Assembly (NCBI RefSeq): GCF_002836515.1
Contig: NZ_PJBC01000010.1
Coordinates: 62,001-126,000 of the forward strand
DNA length: 64,000 nucleotides
Direction of reading: 5' to 3'
Source: Pseudomonas sp. Choline-02u-1
GTDB taxonomy: Bacteria > Pseudomonadota > Gammaproteobacteria > Pseudomonadales > Pseudomonadaceae
Below, one piece after another: positions 1 through 18,155 of the stretch; within the stretch, counting starts at the first letter, position 1; every line of letters starts with the position of its first letter. Both the position numbers and the translations under genes were made by a program. The notes below the pieces were generated by a model. That model did not search any database, was not told the origin of the DNA, and saw only the letters and a list, made by a program, of their open reading frames with translations.

Positions 1-197
1 TGAGTATTAGCCTGGGCGTTCTGAATTTGCTGCCCATTCCTGTACTGGATGGGGGGCATTTGTTGTTTTATCTGATCGAGTGGGTGCGTGGTCGCCCCTT
101 GTCGGATCGGGTGCAAGGTTGGGGGATACAGATCGGTATCAGTTTGGTGGTCGGGGTGATGTTGCTTGCTCTGGTCAACGATCTGGGTCGACTGTAA
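1..197 (+). CDS. rseP: RseP site-2 protease, C-terminal end (partial)
   Basis: This is the last 64 codons (reading from base 3) of an intramembrane zinc metalloprotease that cleaves anti-sigma factors such as MucA/RseA. The visible part holds the conserved segment [11 protein letters not shown] near its start, which carries the third zinc ligand of the S2P family, followed by a final hydrophobic membrane segment and the short tail NDLGRL. The gene begins outside the window. It directly precedes bamA, as in other Pseudomonas, where the two belong to the envelope-biogenesis cluster. Identification is firm from the LDGGH motif and the context. Confidence 0.93.
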   Translation, partial: SISLGVLNLLPIPVLDGGHLLFYLIEWVRGRPLSDRVQGWGIQIGISLVVGVMLLALVNDLGRL

Positions 198-271
198 CGC
201 TTCGCTGAATTGCGAATCTGCCGCATTTTGCGGCAGTTTGTTTATTGCCAGTTGGAATAAGAAAGGACTTC

Positions 272-2662
272 ATGAAACGTCTGCTGCTAACTGCGGTTCT
301 CACCGTATTGATGATCGCCGAAGTTCACGCCGAGTCCTTCACTATCTCTGATATTCGCGTCAATGGCCTCCAGCGGGTCTCCGCGGGTAGTGTCTTTGGT
401 GCCTTGCCGTTGAACGTCGGCGAGCAGGCGGATGATCGTCGCCTGGTGGAATCCACTCGTGCGTTGTTCAAAACCGGTTTCTTTCAGGATATCCAGCTGG
501 GCCGCGAAGGCAATGTCCTGGTGATCACCGTGGTTGAACGCCCATCCGTTGCCAGTATCGAGATCGAAGGCAACAAGGCGATTTCCACTGAAGACCTGAT
601 GAAAGGCCTCAAGCAATCCGGATTGTCCGAAGGCGAGATTTTCCAGCGTGCCACTCTCGAAGGTGTGCGCAACGAACTGCAACGTCAGTACGTCGCCCAA
701 GGCCGCTATTCGGCTACCGTCGATACCGAAGTGGTCTCGCAGCCGCGTAACCGTGTGGGTCTGAAGGTGAAAATCAACGAGGGCACCGTTGCCGCCATTC
801 AGCACATCAACGTGGTCGGTAACACGGTGTTCCCCGAGGAAGACCTGACCGACCTGTTCGAGTTGAAAACCACCAACTGGCTGTCGTTCTTCAAGAACGA
901 TGACAAATATGCTCGCGAAAAACTCTCCGGTGACCTGGAGCGTCTGCGCTCCTACTACCTGGACCGCGGCTACATCAACATGGACATCGCCTCGACCCAG
1001 GTATCGATTACCCCGGACAAGAAGCACGTCTACATCACCGTCAACGTGACCGAAGGCGAGAAGTACACCGTTCGTGACGTCAAGCTCAGCGGTGACCTGA
1101 AAGTTCCTGAAGACCAGATCAAGTCGCTGTTGCTGGTGCAGAAAGGCCAGGTGTTTTCGCGCAAGCTGATGACCACCACATCCGAGCTGATCACTCGTCG
1201 TCTGGGTAATGAAGGTTACACCTTCGCCAACGTCAACGGCGTACCACAGCCGCATGACGACGACCACACGGTAGACATTCTTTTCGCTGTCGATCCGGGC
1301 AAGCGTGCCTACGTCAACCGCATCAATTTCCGTGGCAACACCAAGTCCGAGGACGAAGTGCTGCGTCGTGAAATGCGTCAGATGGAAGGCGGCTGGGCTT
1401 CGACGTACCTGATCGACCAGTCCAAGACCCGTCTGGAGCGTCTGGGCTTCTTCAAGGAAGTCAACGTTGAGACGCCGGCTGTGCCGGGTGTCGATGACCA
1501 GGTCGACGTGAACTATGCCGTTGAGGAACAGGCGTCCGGTTCGATCACCGCCAGCGTTGGTTTTGCGCAGAGCGCCGGTCTCATCCTCGGTGGTTCGATC
1601 ACCCAGAACAACTTCCTCGGTAGCGGTAACCGCGTCAGCATCGGCCTGACACGCAGCGAATACCAGAGCCGCTACAACTTTGGCTACGTTGACCCGTACT
1701 GGACCGCCGATGGCGTAAGCCTGGGTTACAACGCGTTCTATCGCACCACCGACTATGATGAACTCGATGCCGACATTTCCAGCTACGCGGTAGACAGTCT
1801 TGGTGCGGGCGTCAACGTCGGTTACCCGATCAGTGAGACTTCGCGTCTGACGTTCGGTCTGTCTGCCCAGCAGGACAAGATCAACACCGGTCGCTATACC
1901 GTTGACGAGATTTTCGACTTCGTTGAGAAAGAAGGCGACAACTACCTGAACTTCAAGGCCTCGGCCGGCTGGTCCGAGTCGACCCTGAACAAAGGCGTCC
2001 TGCCGACACGTGGTCGTTCCCAGAGCCTGACCCTGGAAACCACGCTTCCTGGTAGCGACCTGTCGTTCTTCAAACTTGATTACCGTGGTCAGTTGTTCCA
2101 GCCGATCACTGAAAACTACACCCTGCGCCTGCACTCCGAACTCGGTTATGGCGACGGCTACGGTTCGACCGATGGCTTGCCGTTCTATGAAAACTACTAT
2201 GCCGGTGGTTTCAACTCGGTTCGTGGCTTCAAGGACAGCACCCTTGGCCCGCGCAGTACGCCGAGCCGCGGTGCAGCTGTAACGGGTAACTCGGGTACGC
2301 TTGCCGACCCGGATCAGGATCCGCTGCCATTCGGCGGTAACGTGTTGATTCAAGGTGGTGTTGAGCTGCTGTTCCCGCTGCCTTTCGTGAAAGACCAGCG
2401 CTCGCTGCGCACGTCCGTATTCTGGGACGTAGGTAACGTGTTCGATTCCAAGTGCGACAAGACGACCAACGCAGCCGCAGGGTCGACTTCCAGCACTCAA
2501 TGCAACGACATCAGCCTGAGCAACATGGCCAGTTCCGTCGGTGTCGGCGTGACCTGGGTCACTGCACTGGGGCCGTTGAGCTTCGCCCTGGCGATGCCGA
2601 TCAAGAAACCGGATGACGCTGAAACTCAAGTGTTCCAATTCTCCCTCGGCCAGACGTTCTAA
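272..2662 (+). CDS. bamA: Outer membrane protein assembly factor BamA
   Basis: BamA is the Omp85-family core of the BAM complex, which folds and inserts beta-barrel proteins into the outer membrane. The 796-residue product has a signal peptide at about residues 1-20, five POTRA repeats to about residue 420 and a C-terminal 16-strand barrel. The lid-lock motif VRGF is visible in the barrel loop (SVRGFKDSTLG), and the protein ends in phenylalanine (LGQTF), the usual outer-membrane signal. An in-frame upstream ATG at 245 exists, but the ATG at 272 is preferred because AAGGA lies just upstream and the signal peptide starts there. It is followed by ompH and the lpx genes, which fits an envelope-biogenesis operon. 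Confidence 0.97.
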   Translation: MKRLLLTAVLTVLMIAEVHAESFTISDIRVNGLQRVSAGSVFGALPLNVGEQADDRRLVESTRALFKTGFFQDIQLGREGNVLVITVVERPSVASIEIEGNKAISTEDLMKGLKQSGLSEGEIFQRATLEGVRNELQRQYVAQGRYSATVDTEVVSQPRNRVGLKVKINEGTVAAIQHINVVGNTVFPEEDLTDLFELKTTNWLSFFKNDDKYAREKLSGDLERLRSYYLDRGYINMDIASTQVSITPDKKHVYITVNVTEGEKYTVRDVKLSGDLKVPEDQIKSLLLVQKGQVFSRKLMTTTSELITRRLGNEGYTFANVNGVPQPHDDDHTVDILFAVDPGKRAYVNRINFRGNTKSEDEVLRREMRQMEGGWASTYLIDQSKTRLERLGFFKEVNVETPAVPGVDDQVDVNYAVEEQASGSITASVGFAQSAGLILGGSITQNNFLGSGNRVSIGLTRSEYQSRYNFGYVDPYWTADGVSLGYNAFYRTTDYDELDADISSYAVDSLGAGVNVGYPISETSRLTFGLSAQQDKINTGRYTVDEIFDFVEKEGDNYLNFKASAGWSESTLNKGVLPTRGRSQSLTLETTLPGSDLSFFKLDYRGQLFQPITENYTLRLHSELGYGDGYGSTDGLPFYENYYAGGFNSVRGFKDSTLGPRSTPSRGAAVTGNSGTLADPDQDPLPFGGNVLIQGGVELLFPLPFVKDQRSLRTSVFWDVGNVFDSKCDKTTNAAAGSTSSTQCNDISLSNMASSVGVGVTWVTALGPLSFALAMPIKKPDDAETQVFQFSLGQTF

Positions 2663-2707
2663 GCGTCTGACCCAAGATAACGACAATGGATTTTGTAGGA
2701 GTGCATC

Positions 2708-3211
2708 GTGCGTAAGTTGACTCAATTGGTTCTCCTGGCCTCCGTACTGGTGGCAGGCCCGGCGTTCGCCGACATGAAAATTGCCGTGCTGAACTATCAG
2801 ATGGCACTGCTGGAATCCGACGCGGCGAAGAAGTACGCGGTGGATGCAGAGAAGAAGTTCGGTCCGCAACTGACCAAACTGAAAACCCTGGAAAGCAGCG
2901 CCAAAGGCATTCAGGACCGTCTGATGGCCGGTGGTGACAAGATGCAGCAGGGCGAGCGTGAGCGTCTGGAGCTGGAATTCAAGCAAAAGGCCCGCGACTT
3001 CCAGTTCCAGTCCAAGGAACTGAACGAAGCCAAAGCTGTTGCCGACCGCGAAATGCTCAAGCAACTGAAGCCAAAGCTGGACGGCGCTGTGGAAGAAGTC
3101 ATCAAGAAAGGTGGTTTTGACCTGGTGTTCGAGCGTGGTGCAGTTATCGATGTCAAACCTCAGTACGACATCACGCGCCAGGTTATCGAGCGCATGAATC
3201 AGCTGAAGTAA
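2708..3211 (+). CDS. ompH: Periplasmic chaperone OmpH/Skp
   Basis: This is a Skp-family periplasmic chaperone (167 aa) that holds unfolded outer-membrane proteins on their way to BamA. A signal peptide (LVLLASVLVAGPAFA) ends near residue 22. The remainder is a charged, helix-rich sequence dense in Lys, Glu and Gln, as expected for the tentacle helices of the trimer. The start is a GTG preceded by TAGGAG. It lies 45 bases after bamA and 3 bases before lpxD, matching the conserved bamA-skp-lpxD order. Confidence 0.95.
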   Translation: MRKLTQLVLLASVLVAGPAFADMKIAVLNYQMALLESDAAKKYAVDAEKKFGPQLTKLKTLESSAKGIQDRLMAGGDKMQQGERERLELEFKQKARDFQFQSKELNEAKAVADREMLKQLKPKLDGAVEEVIKKGGFDLVFERGAVIDVKPQYDITRQVIERMNQLK

Positions 3212-3214
3212 CCC

Positions 3215-4270
3215 ATGACCGTGACTATCAGGCTCGGCCAGTTGGCCGAGCACCTCGGCGCCACCCTGCGTGGCGACCCCGAGACGCAAATTACTGGGCT
3301 AGCCACTTTGCAAGAGGCTGGCCCAGCTCAGTTGAGCTTTCTGGCAAATCCCCAATACCGTAAATACCTGGCCGGTTCGCAGGCAGCTGCGCTGCTGCTC
3401 AAGGAAGCCGATGCCGAGGGCTTTGCCGGTAATGCTTTGGTGGTGCCGGATCCTTACCTGGCCTATGCGCGCATTTCGCACCTGTTCGATCCAAAGCCAA
3501 AAGCTGCCGCGGGTATTCACCCGACAGCGGTGATCGCGCCGGATGCGGTAGTTGACTCGAGTGCCAGCATCGGCCCGTTCGTGGTCATCGAAGCCGGTGC
3601 ACGCATCGCTGCACGGGTAACGCTGGGCGCGCATTGCGTGGTCGGCGCTCGCAGCGAGATCGGTGAAGCAGGCTGGCTGGCTCCACGCGTCACGCTGTAT
3701 CACGATGTGCGTATCGGCAAGCGTGTGGTCATTCAGTCCGGTGCGGTGATTGGCGGTGAGGGCTTCGGCTTCGCCAACGAAAAAGGCGTCTGGCAGAAAA
3801 TCGCCCAGATCGGTGGCGTGACCATCGGCGACGATGTCGAGATTGGCGTGAATACCGCCATCGACCGTGGCGCTCTGGCCGATACCGTGATTGGCAATGG
3901 CGTGAAGCTCGACAACCAGATTCAGATCGCACACAACGTCCAGGTCGGTGATCACACTGCCATGGCCGCGTGTGTCGGCATTTCGGGCAGCACCAAAATC
4001 GGCAAGCACTGCATGCTCGCCGGTGGTGTCGGTCTGGTCGGCCACATCGATATTTGCGACAACGTTTTCCTGACCGGGATGACCATGGTGACCCACTCGA
4101 TTACCGAGCCAGGCGCCTATTCTTCCGGCACAGCCATGCAACCGGCGGCCGAATGGCGCAAAAGCGCGGCCCGTATCCGTCAGCTCGATGACATCGCGCG
4201 ACGGTTGAAACAGCTGGAAAAGCGCGCTGGGGAAGTGACCCCTGACGGCAATGCTTCATCTGATGGCTGA
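3215..4270 (+). CDS. lpxD: UDP-3-O-(3-hydroxyacyl)glucosamine N-acyltransferase LpxD
   Basis: LpxD adds the N-linked hydroxyacyl chain to UDP-3-O-acylglucosamine in the third step of lipid A synthesis. The 351-aa product has the N-terminal uridine-binding domain (residues 1-100), a left-handed beta helix of hexapeptide repeats (about 105-320) and a C-terminal helical extension. The conserved histidine region [12 protein letters not shown] carries the expected catalytic base. It begins 3 bases after the ompH stop, so the two are probably translated from one message. Confidence 0.97.
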   Translation: MTVTIRLGQLAEHLGATLRGDPETQITGLATLQEAGPAQLSFLANPQYRKYLAGSQAAALLLKEADAEGFAGNALVVPDPYLAYARISHLFDPKPKAAAGIHPTAVIAPDAVVDSSASIGPFVVIEAGARIAARVTLGAHCVVGARSEIGEAGWLAPRVTLYHDVRIGKRVVIQSGAVIGGEGFGFANEKGVWQKIAQIGGVTIGDDVEIGVNTAIDRGALADTVIGNGVKLDNQIQIAHNVQVGDHTAMAACVGISGSTKIGKHCMLAGGVGLVGHIDICDNVFLTGMTMVTHSITEPGAYSSGTAMQPAAEWRKSAARIRQLDDIARRLKQLEKRAGEVTPDGNASSDG

Positions 4271-4376
4271 TACCATTTCCATATCAAGTGTGCACAGCCT
4301 CTGGACTGCCTCCTTGATTTGCTAGAGGAGTGCGCGTCAGTCGCGCTCCCAATCTTTACATAGGCTTCCCCCTGAA

Positions 4377-4817
4377 ATGATGGACATCAACGAGATTCGC
4401 GAATACCTGCCTCACCGTTACCCGTTCCTGCTGGTGGACCGGGTGGTGGAACTGGACACTGAAGGCAAGCGAATTCGCGCCTACAAGAATGTCAGCATCA
4501 ATGAACCGTTTTTCAATGGTCACTTCCCTGCGCATCCAATCATGCCAGGCGTGCTGATCATCGAAGCGATGGCTCAGGCTGCCGGGATACTTGGTTTCAA
4601 GATGCTCGACGTCAAACCGGCCGACGGCACCCTGTATTACTTCGTCGGCTCCGACAAGCTGCGCTTCCGCCAGCCAGTCAAGCCGGGCGACCAGTTGATC
4701 CTTGAAGCGACCTTCATCAGTTGCAAGCGCAAGATCTGGAAGTTCGAGTGCCAGGCTTCGGTTGATGGCAAGCCGGTCTGCTCGGCAGAAATCATCTGTG
4801 CGGAACAGAAAGTATGA
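4377..4817 (+). CDS. fabZ: 3-hydroxyacyl-ACP dehydratase FabZ
   Basis: FabZ dehydrates 3-hydroxyacyl-ACP in fatty-acid elongation and competes with LpxA for hydroxyacyl-ACP, so its place between lpxD and lpxA is functionally meaningful. The 146-aa hot-dog-fold protein shows the catalytic histidine (H49 in [11 protein letters not shown]) and glutamate (E63 in IIEAMAQ). The start is the first of two tandem ATG codons, with no strong ribosome-binding site visible. The last four bases overlap lpxA (ATGA). Confidence 0.97.
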   Translation: MMDINEIREYLPHRYPFLLVDRVVELDTEGKRIRAYKNVSINEPFFNGHFPAHPIMPGVLIIEAMAQAAGILGFKMLDVKPADGTLYYFVGSDKLRFRQPVKPGDQLILEATFISCKRKIWKFECQASVDGKPVCSAEIICAEQKV

Positions 4818-5590
4818 GTTTGATTGACCCTCGCGCAATCATCGATCCGTCCGCCGTTCTGGCTGACGGCGTCGAGGTCGGCCCGTGGTCGATCATCGGC
4901 GCAGGTGTGGAAATCGGCGAGGGTACCGTGATCGGGCCGCATGTGATCCTCAAGGGGCCGACCCGCATTGGTAAACACAATCGTATCTACCAGTTTTCCT
5001 CGGTAGGCGAAGACACCCCGGATCTGAAATACAAAGGCGAGGAAACCCGCCTGGTAATCGGTGACCACAACGTTATCCGCGAAGGCGTGACCATTCATCG
5101 TGGCACCGTTCAGGACCGTTCGGAAACCACTCTGGGTGATCACAACCTGATCATGGCCTATGCCCACATCGGTCACGACAGCGTCATCGGCAATCACTGC
5201 ATTCTGGTCAACAACACTGCGCTGGCCGGGCATGTACACGTGGACGACTGGGCGATTCTCTCCGGCTTCACTCTCGTTCATCAGTACTGCCACATTGGCG
5301 CGCACAGTTTTTCCGGCATGGGCACGGCGATCGGCAAGGACGTTCCGGCGTTCGTCACCGTATTCGGTAACCCGGCCGAAGCGCGCAGCATGAACTTCGA
5401 AGGCATGCGCCGCCGCGGTTTCAGCGAAGATGCAATCCACGCCCTGCGTCGTGCCTACAAGACGGTTTATCGCCAGGGCCTGACGGTCGAGCAGGCACTG
5501 GCCGAGCTGGCCGAGCCATCTGCGCAGTTCCCTGAAGTCGCCGTGTTCCGCGATTCGATCCAGGCATCGACTCGCGGCATCACCCGCTGA
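4814..5590 (+). CDS. lpxA: UDP-N-acetylglucosamine acyltransferase LpxA
   Basis: LpxA carries out the first committed step of lipid A synthesis, moving a 3-hydroxyacyl group from ACP to UDP-GlcNAc. The 258-aa product is mostly left-handed beta helix hexapeptide repeats, followed by a helical C-terminus. The catalytic histidine is within [12 protein letters not shown]. The ATG overlaps the fabZ stop, indicating translational coupling. Length and motifs are normal. Confidence 0.97.
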   Translation: MSLIDPRAIIDPSAVLADGVEVGPWSIIGAGVEIGEGTVIGPHVILKGPTRIGKHNRIYQFSSVGEDTPDLKYKGEETRLVIGDHNVIREGVTIHRGTVQDRSETTLGDHNLIMAYAHIGHDSVIGNHCILVNNTALAGHVHVDDWAILSGFTLVHQYCHIGAHSFSGMGTAIGKDVPAFVTVFGNPAEARSMNFEGMRRRGFSEDAIHALRRAYKTVYRQGLTVEQALAELAEPSAQFPEVAVFRDSIQASTRGITR

Positions 5591-5592
5591 TC

Positions 5593-6723
5593 ATGGCCAG
5601 TCTGCGTATTGCGCTGGTGGCGGGTGAGGCTTCCGGTGACATCCTCGGCGCCGGCCTCATGCGCGCGCTAAAGGCTCAGCACCCGGCAGTCGAATTCATC
5701 GGTGTCGGCGGTCCGCTGATGCAGGCCGAAGGCCTGACTTCGTACTTTCCCATGGAACGCTTGTCGGTCATGGGGTTGGTGGAAGTTCTGGGTCGGCTGC
5801 GTGAATTGCTCAAGCGCCGCAAAGAACTGATCGCCACGCTGATCGCCGCGAAGCCAGACGTGTTCATCGGCATCGACGCTCCGGATTTCAATCTCAATAT
5901 CGAACTCAAGCTGCGTCAGGCCGGGATCAAAACCGTGCATTACGTCAGCCCGTCGGTGTGGGCATGGCGGCAGAAACGGGTGCTGAAGATCCGCGAAGGC
6001 TGCGATCTGATGCTCACCCTGTTGCCGTTCGAAGCGAAGTTCTACGAAGAGAAAGGGGTGCCGGTGCGCTTCGTCGGCCATACCTTGGCCGATACCATTC
6101 CGCTTGAGGCTGATCGCGCCGCTGCACGTGCCGAGCTGGGCTTGCCCGACGGTCCGCTGGTCGCGCTGATGCCGGGCAGCCGTGGCGGTGAAGTCAGTCG
6201 CCTCGGCGCGCTGTTTCTGGATACCGCCGAACGTCTGCGCGACATGCGAGCGGGCGTGCGCTTTGTCATTCCTTGTGCCAATCCGGAGCGCCGCGTGCAA
6301 CTTGAAGCGTTGCTCGCCGGCCGCGATTTGCCGGTGACGTTGCTCGATGGTAAATCGCATCTGGCCCTTGCCGCGTGCAACGCCGTGTTGATCGCATCGG
6401 GCACTGCTACCCTTGAAGCGCTGCTGTACAAACGGCCGATGGTGGTGGCGTATCGGCTGGCGCCGCTGACGTTCTGGATTCTCAAGCGCATGGTCAAAAG
6501 CCCGTACGTGTCGCTGCCCAACTTGCTCGCCCAGCGCTTGCTGGTGCCGGAGTTGTTGCAGGATGATGCGACTGTCGAGGCGTTGGCACAGACGCTGTCG
6601 CCCTTGATCGACGACGGCGAGGAACAGACCCGCGGCTTCGACGAGATCCACCGCACGTTGCGGCGCGATGCTTCCAATCAGGCGGCGCAAGCCGTCCTCG
6701 ACCTGATCGGCAAACCACAATGA
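5593..6723 (+). CDS. lpxB: Lipid-A-disaccharide synthase LpxB
   Basis: LpxB joins UDP-2,3-diacylglucosamine to lipid X (2,3-diacylglucosamine 1-phosphate) to form the lipid A disaccharide at the inner membrane surface (GT19 family, GT-B fold). The 376-aa sequence opens with the typical VAGEASGD motif and carries [10 protein letters not shown] near residue 190 in the nucleotide-binding half. It starts 2 bases after lpxA and overlaps rnhB by four bases. Confidence 0.97.
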   Translation: MASLRIALVAGEASGDILGAGLMRALKAQHPAVEFIGVGGPLMQAEGLTSYFPMERLSVMGLVEVLGRLRELLKRRKELIATLIAAKPDVFIGIDAPDFNLNIELKLRQAGIKTVHYVSPSVWAWRQKRVLKIREGCDLMLTLLPFEAKFYEEKGVPVRFVGHTLADTIPLEADRAAARAELGLPDGPLVALMPGSRGGEVSRLGALFLDTAERLRDMRAGVRFVIPCANPERRVQLEALLAGRDLPVTLLDGKSHLALAACNAVLIASGTATLEALLYKRPMVVAYRLAPLTFWILKRMVKSPYVSLPNLLAQRLLVPELLQDDATVEALAQTLSPLIDDGEEQTRGFDEIHRTLRRDASNQAAQAVLDLIGKPQ

Positions 6724-7361
6724 GCAAGACAAGCATGCAGATGGGCCTGGATTTCACCCTGGTCGCCGAAGTCGACGAGCTGGTCGCCGGTGTCGATGAA
6801 GTGGGGCGTGGCCCGTTGTGCGGCGCGGTGGTGACGGCGGCAGTGATTCTTGATCCGAATCGGCCGATTCTTGGCCTCGACGATTCGAAGAAACTCACCG
6901 AAGCCAAGCGCGAAAAGCTCTACGAAGAGATCTGCGAAAAGGCCCTGAGCTGGTGCATCGCCCGCGCCGAAGTCGAAGAAATCGATGATTTGAACATTCT
7001 GCACGCGACCATGCTGGCCATGCAGCGTGCGGTCGCCGGCCTGCACGTTCAGCCGAAACTGGCGATGATTGACGGCAACCGCTGCCCGCATTTGCCAATG
7101 CGCGCTGAAGCGGTGATTCAAGGTGACGGCAAGGTGCCGGCGATCGCAGCGGCGTCGATTCTGGCCAAGGTCAGTCGTGATCGCGAGATGGCGGCGTTCG
7201 AATTGATCTACCCGGGCTACGGCATTGGCGGCCATAAAGGCTACCCGACACCCGTTCATCTGGAAGCACTGGCGCGGCTCGGCCCGACGCCGATTCACCG
7301 TCGTTCTTTCGCTCCGGTGCGCCTGGCTTACGAGGCGCGGGAAAGCCTGACGCAGGTTTAG
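6720..7361 (+). CDS. rnhB: Ribonuclease HII
   Basis: RNase HII removes ribonucleotides embedded in DNA and RNA from RNA-DNA hybrids. The 213-aa product shows the acidic catalytic motif [11 protein letters not shown] near residue 23, the DDSKKLT segment and the C-terminal [10 protein letters not shown] block of the family. It overlaps the lpxB stop (ATGA). It lies between lpxB and dnaE, as in many gammaproteobacteria. Confidence 0.96.
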   Translation: MSKTSMQMGLDFTLVAEVDELVAGVDEVGRGPLCGAVVTAAVILDPNRPILGLDDSKKLTEAKREKLYEEICEKALSWCIARAEVEEIDDLNILHATMLAMQRAVAGLHVQPKLAMIDGNRCPHLPMRAEAVIQGDGKVPAIAAASILAKVSRDREMAAFELIYPGYGIGGHKGYPTPVHLEALARLGPTPIHRRSFAPVRLAYEARESLTQV

Positions 7362-7437
7362 GCGCAAGGCTGATGTTTTAATTCAGGCCCGGTACAATCC
7401 GGGCCTCGTTGTCTTTATGTAACTGGACAGGATCACC

Positions 7438-10959
<3,522 letters not shown>

Positions 10960-11098
10960 CCGGCAGGCGCCATCATTGCGCTTGCCCGCAACCTGAATTT
11001 TTAATCTCGACCTTAGCGCGCCTCTCCCTTAAGGTAGGGCGCGAATAGACAACCGGCCGGCCCAAGCTCATTTGGGACACGACCCAAGACGGACGCCT

Positions 11099-12046
11099 AT
11101 GAACCCGAATTTTCTAGATTTCGAACAGCCGATCGCCGACCTGCAAGCCAAGATCGAAGAGTTGCGCTTGGTCGGTAATGACAATTCGCTGAATATCGGC
11201 GATGAGATCTCCCGCCTGCAGGACAAGAGCAAGACGCTCACCGAAGACATCTTCGGCAAGCTGACCAGTTGGCAGATCGCACGTCTGGCGCGTCACCCGA
11301 AACGTCCTTACACCCTCGATTACATCGAGCACATCTTCACCGAGTTCGACGAACTGCACGGCGACCGTCATTTCTCCGACGACGCCGCGATTGTTGGCGG
11401 TATCGCCCGTCTGGAAGATCAGCCGGTGATGATCATCGGCCACCAGAAGGGCCGTGAAGTGCGCGAAAAAGTTCGCCGCAACTTCGGCATGCCGCGTCCG
11501 GAAGGCTACCGCAAGGCCTGCCGTCTGATGGAAATGGCCGAGCGCTTCAAAATGCCGATCCTGACTTTCATCGACACCCCGGGTGCCTACCCTGGCATTG
11601 ACGCTGAAGAGCGCAACCAGAGCGAAGCGATTGCCTGGAACCTGCGTGTGATGGCGCGTCTGAAGACCCCGATCATCGCCACCGTGATCGGTGAAGGTGG
11701 TTCCGGCGGGGCACTGGCCATCGGCGTTTGCGATCAGTTGAACATGCTGCAGTACTCGACCTACGCGGTGATCTCGCCGGAAGGTTGCGCATCGATCCTG
11801 TGGAAAACCGCCGAGAAAGCACCGGACGCCGCTGAGGCGATGGGCATTACCGCCGAGCGTCTGAAAGGCCTGGGCATCGTCGACAAGGTGATCAGCGAGC
11901 CACTGGGCGGCGCGCACCGTGATCCGGCTGCTGCCGCTGCGTCGATCCGCGCCGAGCTGAGCTCGCAACTGGCGATGCTCAAGCAGTTCGATAACGAAGC
12001 GCTGCTCAAGCGCCGTTATGATCGCCTGATGAGCTACGGTCTCTGA
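11099..12046 (+). CDS. accA: Acetyl-CoA carboxylase carboxyltransferase subunit alpha
   Basis: AccA pairs with AccD to move the carboxyl group from biotin to acetyl-CoA, giving malonyl-CoA for fatty-acid synthesis. The 315-aa product starts [12 protein letters not shown], the canonical N-terminus; an in-frame ATG 27 bases upstream is less likely. The crotonase-like domain is recognisable from [19 protein letters not shown] and [12 protein letters not shown]. The gene stands after dnaE, as in P. aeruginosa. Confidence 0.97.
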   Translation: MNPNFLDFEQPIADLQAKIEELRLVGNDNSLNIGDEISRLQDKSKTLTEDIFGKLTSWQIARLARHPKRPYTLDYIEHIFTEFDELHGDRHFSDDAAIVGGIARLEDQPVMIIGHQKGREVREKVRRNFGMPRPEGYRKACRLMEMAERFKMPILTFIDTPGAYPGIDAEERNQSEAIAWNLRVMARLKTPIIATVIGEGGSGGALAIGVCDQLNMLQYSTYAVISPEGCASILWKTAEKAPDAAEAMGITAERLKGLGIVDKVISEPLGGAHRDPAAAAASIRAELSSQLAMLKQFDNEALLKRRYDRLMSYGL

Positions 12047-12061
12047 TCGAACGCAATACCC

Positions 12062-12154
12062 ATGTGGGAGCGGGCTTGCTCGCGAAAGCGGTATCACAGT
12101 CGACGAATGTGTTGAATGTTGAGACGCCTTCGCGAGCAAGCCCGCTCCCCACAT
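12062..12154. repeat. REP-type inverted repeat pair upstream of tilS
   Basis: Two nearly perfect inverted arms of about 29 bases (12062-12090 and 12125-12154) share the core GTGGGAGCGGGCTTGC and its complement, separated by a short loop. This is the common palindromic REP doublet of fluorescent pseudomonads. The same family recurs at 50769-50861. It sits only 24 bases before the tilS start, so it would form a hairpin in the tilS leader or separate tilS from accA transcripts. Confidence 0.88.
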
Positions 12155-12177
12155 TTGATTGGGGCATAGAGGCGGAT

Positions 12178-13506
12178 ATGAGTCAGCGTTCGATGGATTT
12201 GCCTTCACGGCTTCTGCTGAACCTTGAGCCTTGGCGCAATGCCGCTCACTGGCGCATCGCCTTCTCCGGCGGTCTCGACTCCACCGTCCTGCTGCATCTG
12301 CTCGCCACTTTGGCGAAAACCGAATCCCTCCCTGCGCTAAGCGCCATCCACATCCATCACGGCCTTCAGGCTGCGGGCGATGCGTGGCCGCAACATTGCC
12401 AGGCCGTCTGCGATGCGCTGGATATCTCTTTGCAAGTGGAGCGGGTAAGCGTGAAGGAGGGGGCGAGCCTGGAGCGGGCGGCGCGGGATGCGCGTTATGC
12501 CGTCTTCAGTTCGCTGACGCAAGCCGATGACGTGTTGCTGACCGGTCAGCACCGCGACGACCAAGCGGAAACGCTGCTGTTTCGGCTGTTGCGCGGCGCG
12601 GGTGTGCGCGGACTTGGCGGGATGCCGCAGCAGCGCCCCGTGGGGCAGGGCACACTGGTTCGACCGTTGCTGGATATCAGCCGCGTTGAGCTGGAACGTT
12701 ATGCGCAGGCGCATCAGTTGCGCTGGGTCGATGACCCGTCGAACCAGGATCGCCAGTTTTCGCGCAACTATCTGCGCCACCAAGTCATGCCGGTGCTGAC
12801 CGAGCGCTGGCCACAAGCGCAAGCGAGCATGGCGCGCACGGTTGCGCATCTGCGTGAGGCGCAGGGCTTGCTCGATGAGCTGGCGCAAATGGATCTGGCG
12901 CAGGCCCGCACGGCGCATGATTTCCAATGGTTGGGTTTATTCTCGCTGGATTTGGCGCCGCTGGCCGCGCTATCTCCGGCTCGTCAGCGCAACGCCCTCA
13001 GCCATTGGCTCCAGCCTTTGACTCGTTTGCCGGACGCTGACCATTGGTCGGGCTGGACCGACCTGTGCGACGCCGCTACCGATGCTTCGCCCATCTGGCA
13101 TCTGGCTGATGGCGAACTGCACCGCAGCGCGGGTCGGGTATGGTGGCTGAGTGGCGAATGGCTGCGCGCGCCAATCATCGGCACTGACTGGCAGACCCCG
13201 TCGATGGCGCTACGCTTGGCCGATAACGGCCGTGTGCGGTTCGACGGGGCGGCGCCATCCGGGCCGTTGCGCATTGCTTATCGGCAGGGCGGTGAGGTGA
13301 TGCAACTGGCCGAGCGTGGCCGCCGTGATCTCAAGCGTCTGCTCAACGAACGCGCTGTGCCGGGGTTCGTCCGTGGCAGATTGCCGCTGCTGTTTCGCGG
13401 CGATGAACTGCTCGCCGTGGCGAACCTGCCGGGTCTGGATGGTCAGATGCACGAAGGCTGGGCGTTGCGCTGGCAGCCAACAGACGAAGATCAAGGTTTG
13501 AGCTGA
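12178..13506 (+). CDS. tilS: tRNA(Ile)-lysidine synthetase TilS
   Basis: TilS modifies the wobble cytidine of the CAU-anticodon isoleucine tRNA to lysidine, which changes both codon reading and aminoacylation. The 442-aa protein shows the PP-loop SGGLDS at residues 30-35, the HHGLQ region, RNYLRHQVMP and a C-terminal domain ending in KRLLNERAVP and LPLLF segments. The ATG at 12178 is chosen because the in-frame codons upstream are REP sequence. Confidence 0.95.
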   Translation: MSQRSMDLPSRLLLNLEPWRNAAHWRIAFSGGLDSTVLLHLLATLAKTESLPALSAIHIHHGLQAAGDAWPQHCQAVCDALDISLQVERVSVKEGASLERAARDARYAVFSSLTQADDVLLTGQHRDDQAETLLFRLLRGAGVRGLGGMPQQRPVGQGTLVRPLLDISRVELERYAQAHQLRWVDDPSNQDRQFSRNYLRHQVMPVLTERWPQAQASMARTVAHLREAQGLLDELAQMDLAQARTAHDFQWLGLFSLDLAPLAALSPARQRNALSHWLQPLTRLPDADHWSGWTDLCDAATDASPIWHLADGELHRSAGRVWWLSGEWLRAPIIGTDWQTPSMALRLADNGRVRFDGAAPSGPLRIAYRQGGEVMQLAERGRRDLKRLLNERAVPGFVRGRLPLLFRGDELLAVANLPGLDGQMHEGWALRWQPTDEDQGLS

Positions 13507-16262
<2,756 letters not shown>

Positions 16263-16318
16263 CGCTCGATTCTCCGGTAAAGTACCGCACGATTTGTCGC
16301 TCAGGCCTTCGGGCTTGA

Positions 16319-17707
<1,389 letters not shown>

Positions 17708-17791
17708 GCGCAACCTGATCAAAGGACACCGGATTGTGTCGGAAAAGTCGTGACAGCGATGGATTTGCCACTAATCTGATGCCTTAAGCAC

Positions 17792-17813
17792 AAGCCTGGA
17801 CCTTTCCAGGCTT
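17792..17813 (+). terminator. Hairpin after eno
   Basis: A 9-base inverted repeat (AAGCCTGGA / TCCAGGCTT) with a 4-base loop lies 85 bases after eno and about 64 bases before ftsB. No T-tract follows, so it may be a processing or attenuation hairpin rather than a strong terminator. Confidence 0.45.
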
Positions 17814-17876
17814 CGTGCTATCAGATGCTGCAACATTATGCGTGGCTGTCTTTTTTCACTGGATACCTGATATTCG

Positions 17877-18155
17877 ATGCGCAGTCCTTACTGGTTGTTT
17901 CTTGTTTTGCTCTTGCTGCTGGCCGGTCTGCAGTACCGCCTGTGGGTGGGCAATGGCAGTCTGGCGCAGGTCGCCGAGCTGAAACAGCAGATCGCCGATC
18001 AACATGCCGAAAACGAAGGCCTGCTGGAGCGCAACCGGGTGATGGACGCTGAAGTCAGCGAGTTGAAAAAAGGCATGGAGACCGTTGAAGAGCGGGCTCG
18101 TCACGAACTGGGCATGGTCAAGGACGGCGAAACCCTTTACCAGTTGGCCCAATGA
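17877..18155 (+). CDS. ftsB: Cell division protein FtsB
   Basis: FtsB is a small bitopic divisome protein that forms the FtsQLB complex and helps activate septal peptidoglycan synthesis. The 92-aa product has one N-terminal membrane segment (residues 5-22) followed by a heptad-rich coiled coil (about 28-70) and a short periplasmic tail. It overlaps the ispD start (ATGA). The eno-ftsB-ispD order is conserved. Confidence 0.95.
   Translation: MRSPYWLFLVLLLLLAGLQYRLWVGNGSLAQVAELKQQIADQHAENEGLLERNRVMDAEVSELKKGMETVEERARHELGMVKDGETLYQLAQ

Noticed and set aside
287..3289. 1,000-codon open frame on the minus strand opposite bamA-ompH
   Set aside because: It is antisense to two well-identified genes. 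Its translation is low-complexity (His-, Gln- and Arg-rich) and results from the codon bias of the GC-rich plus strand.
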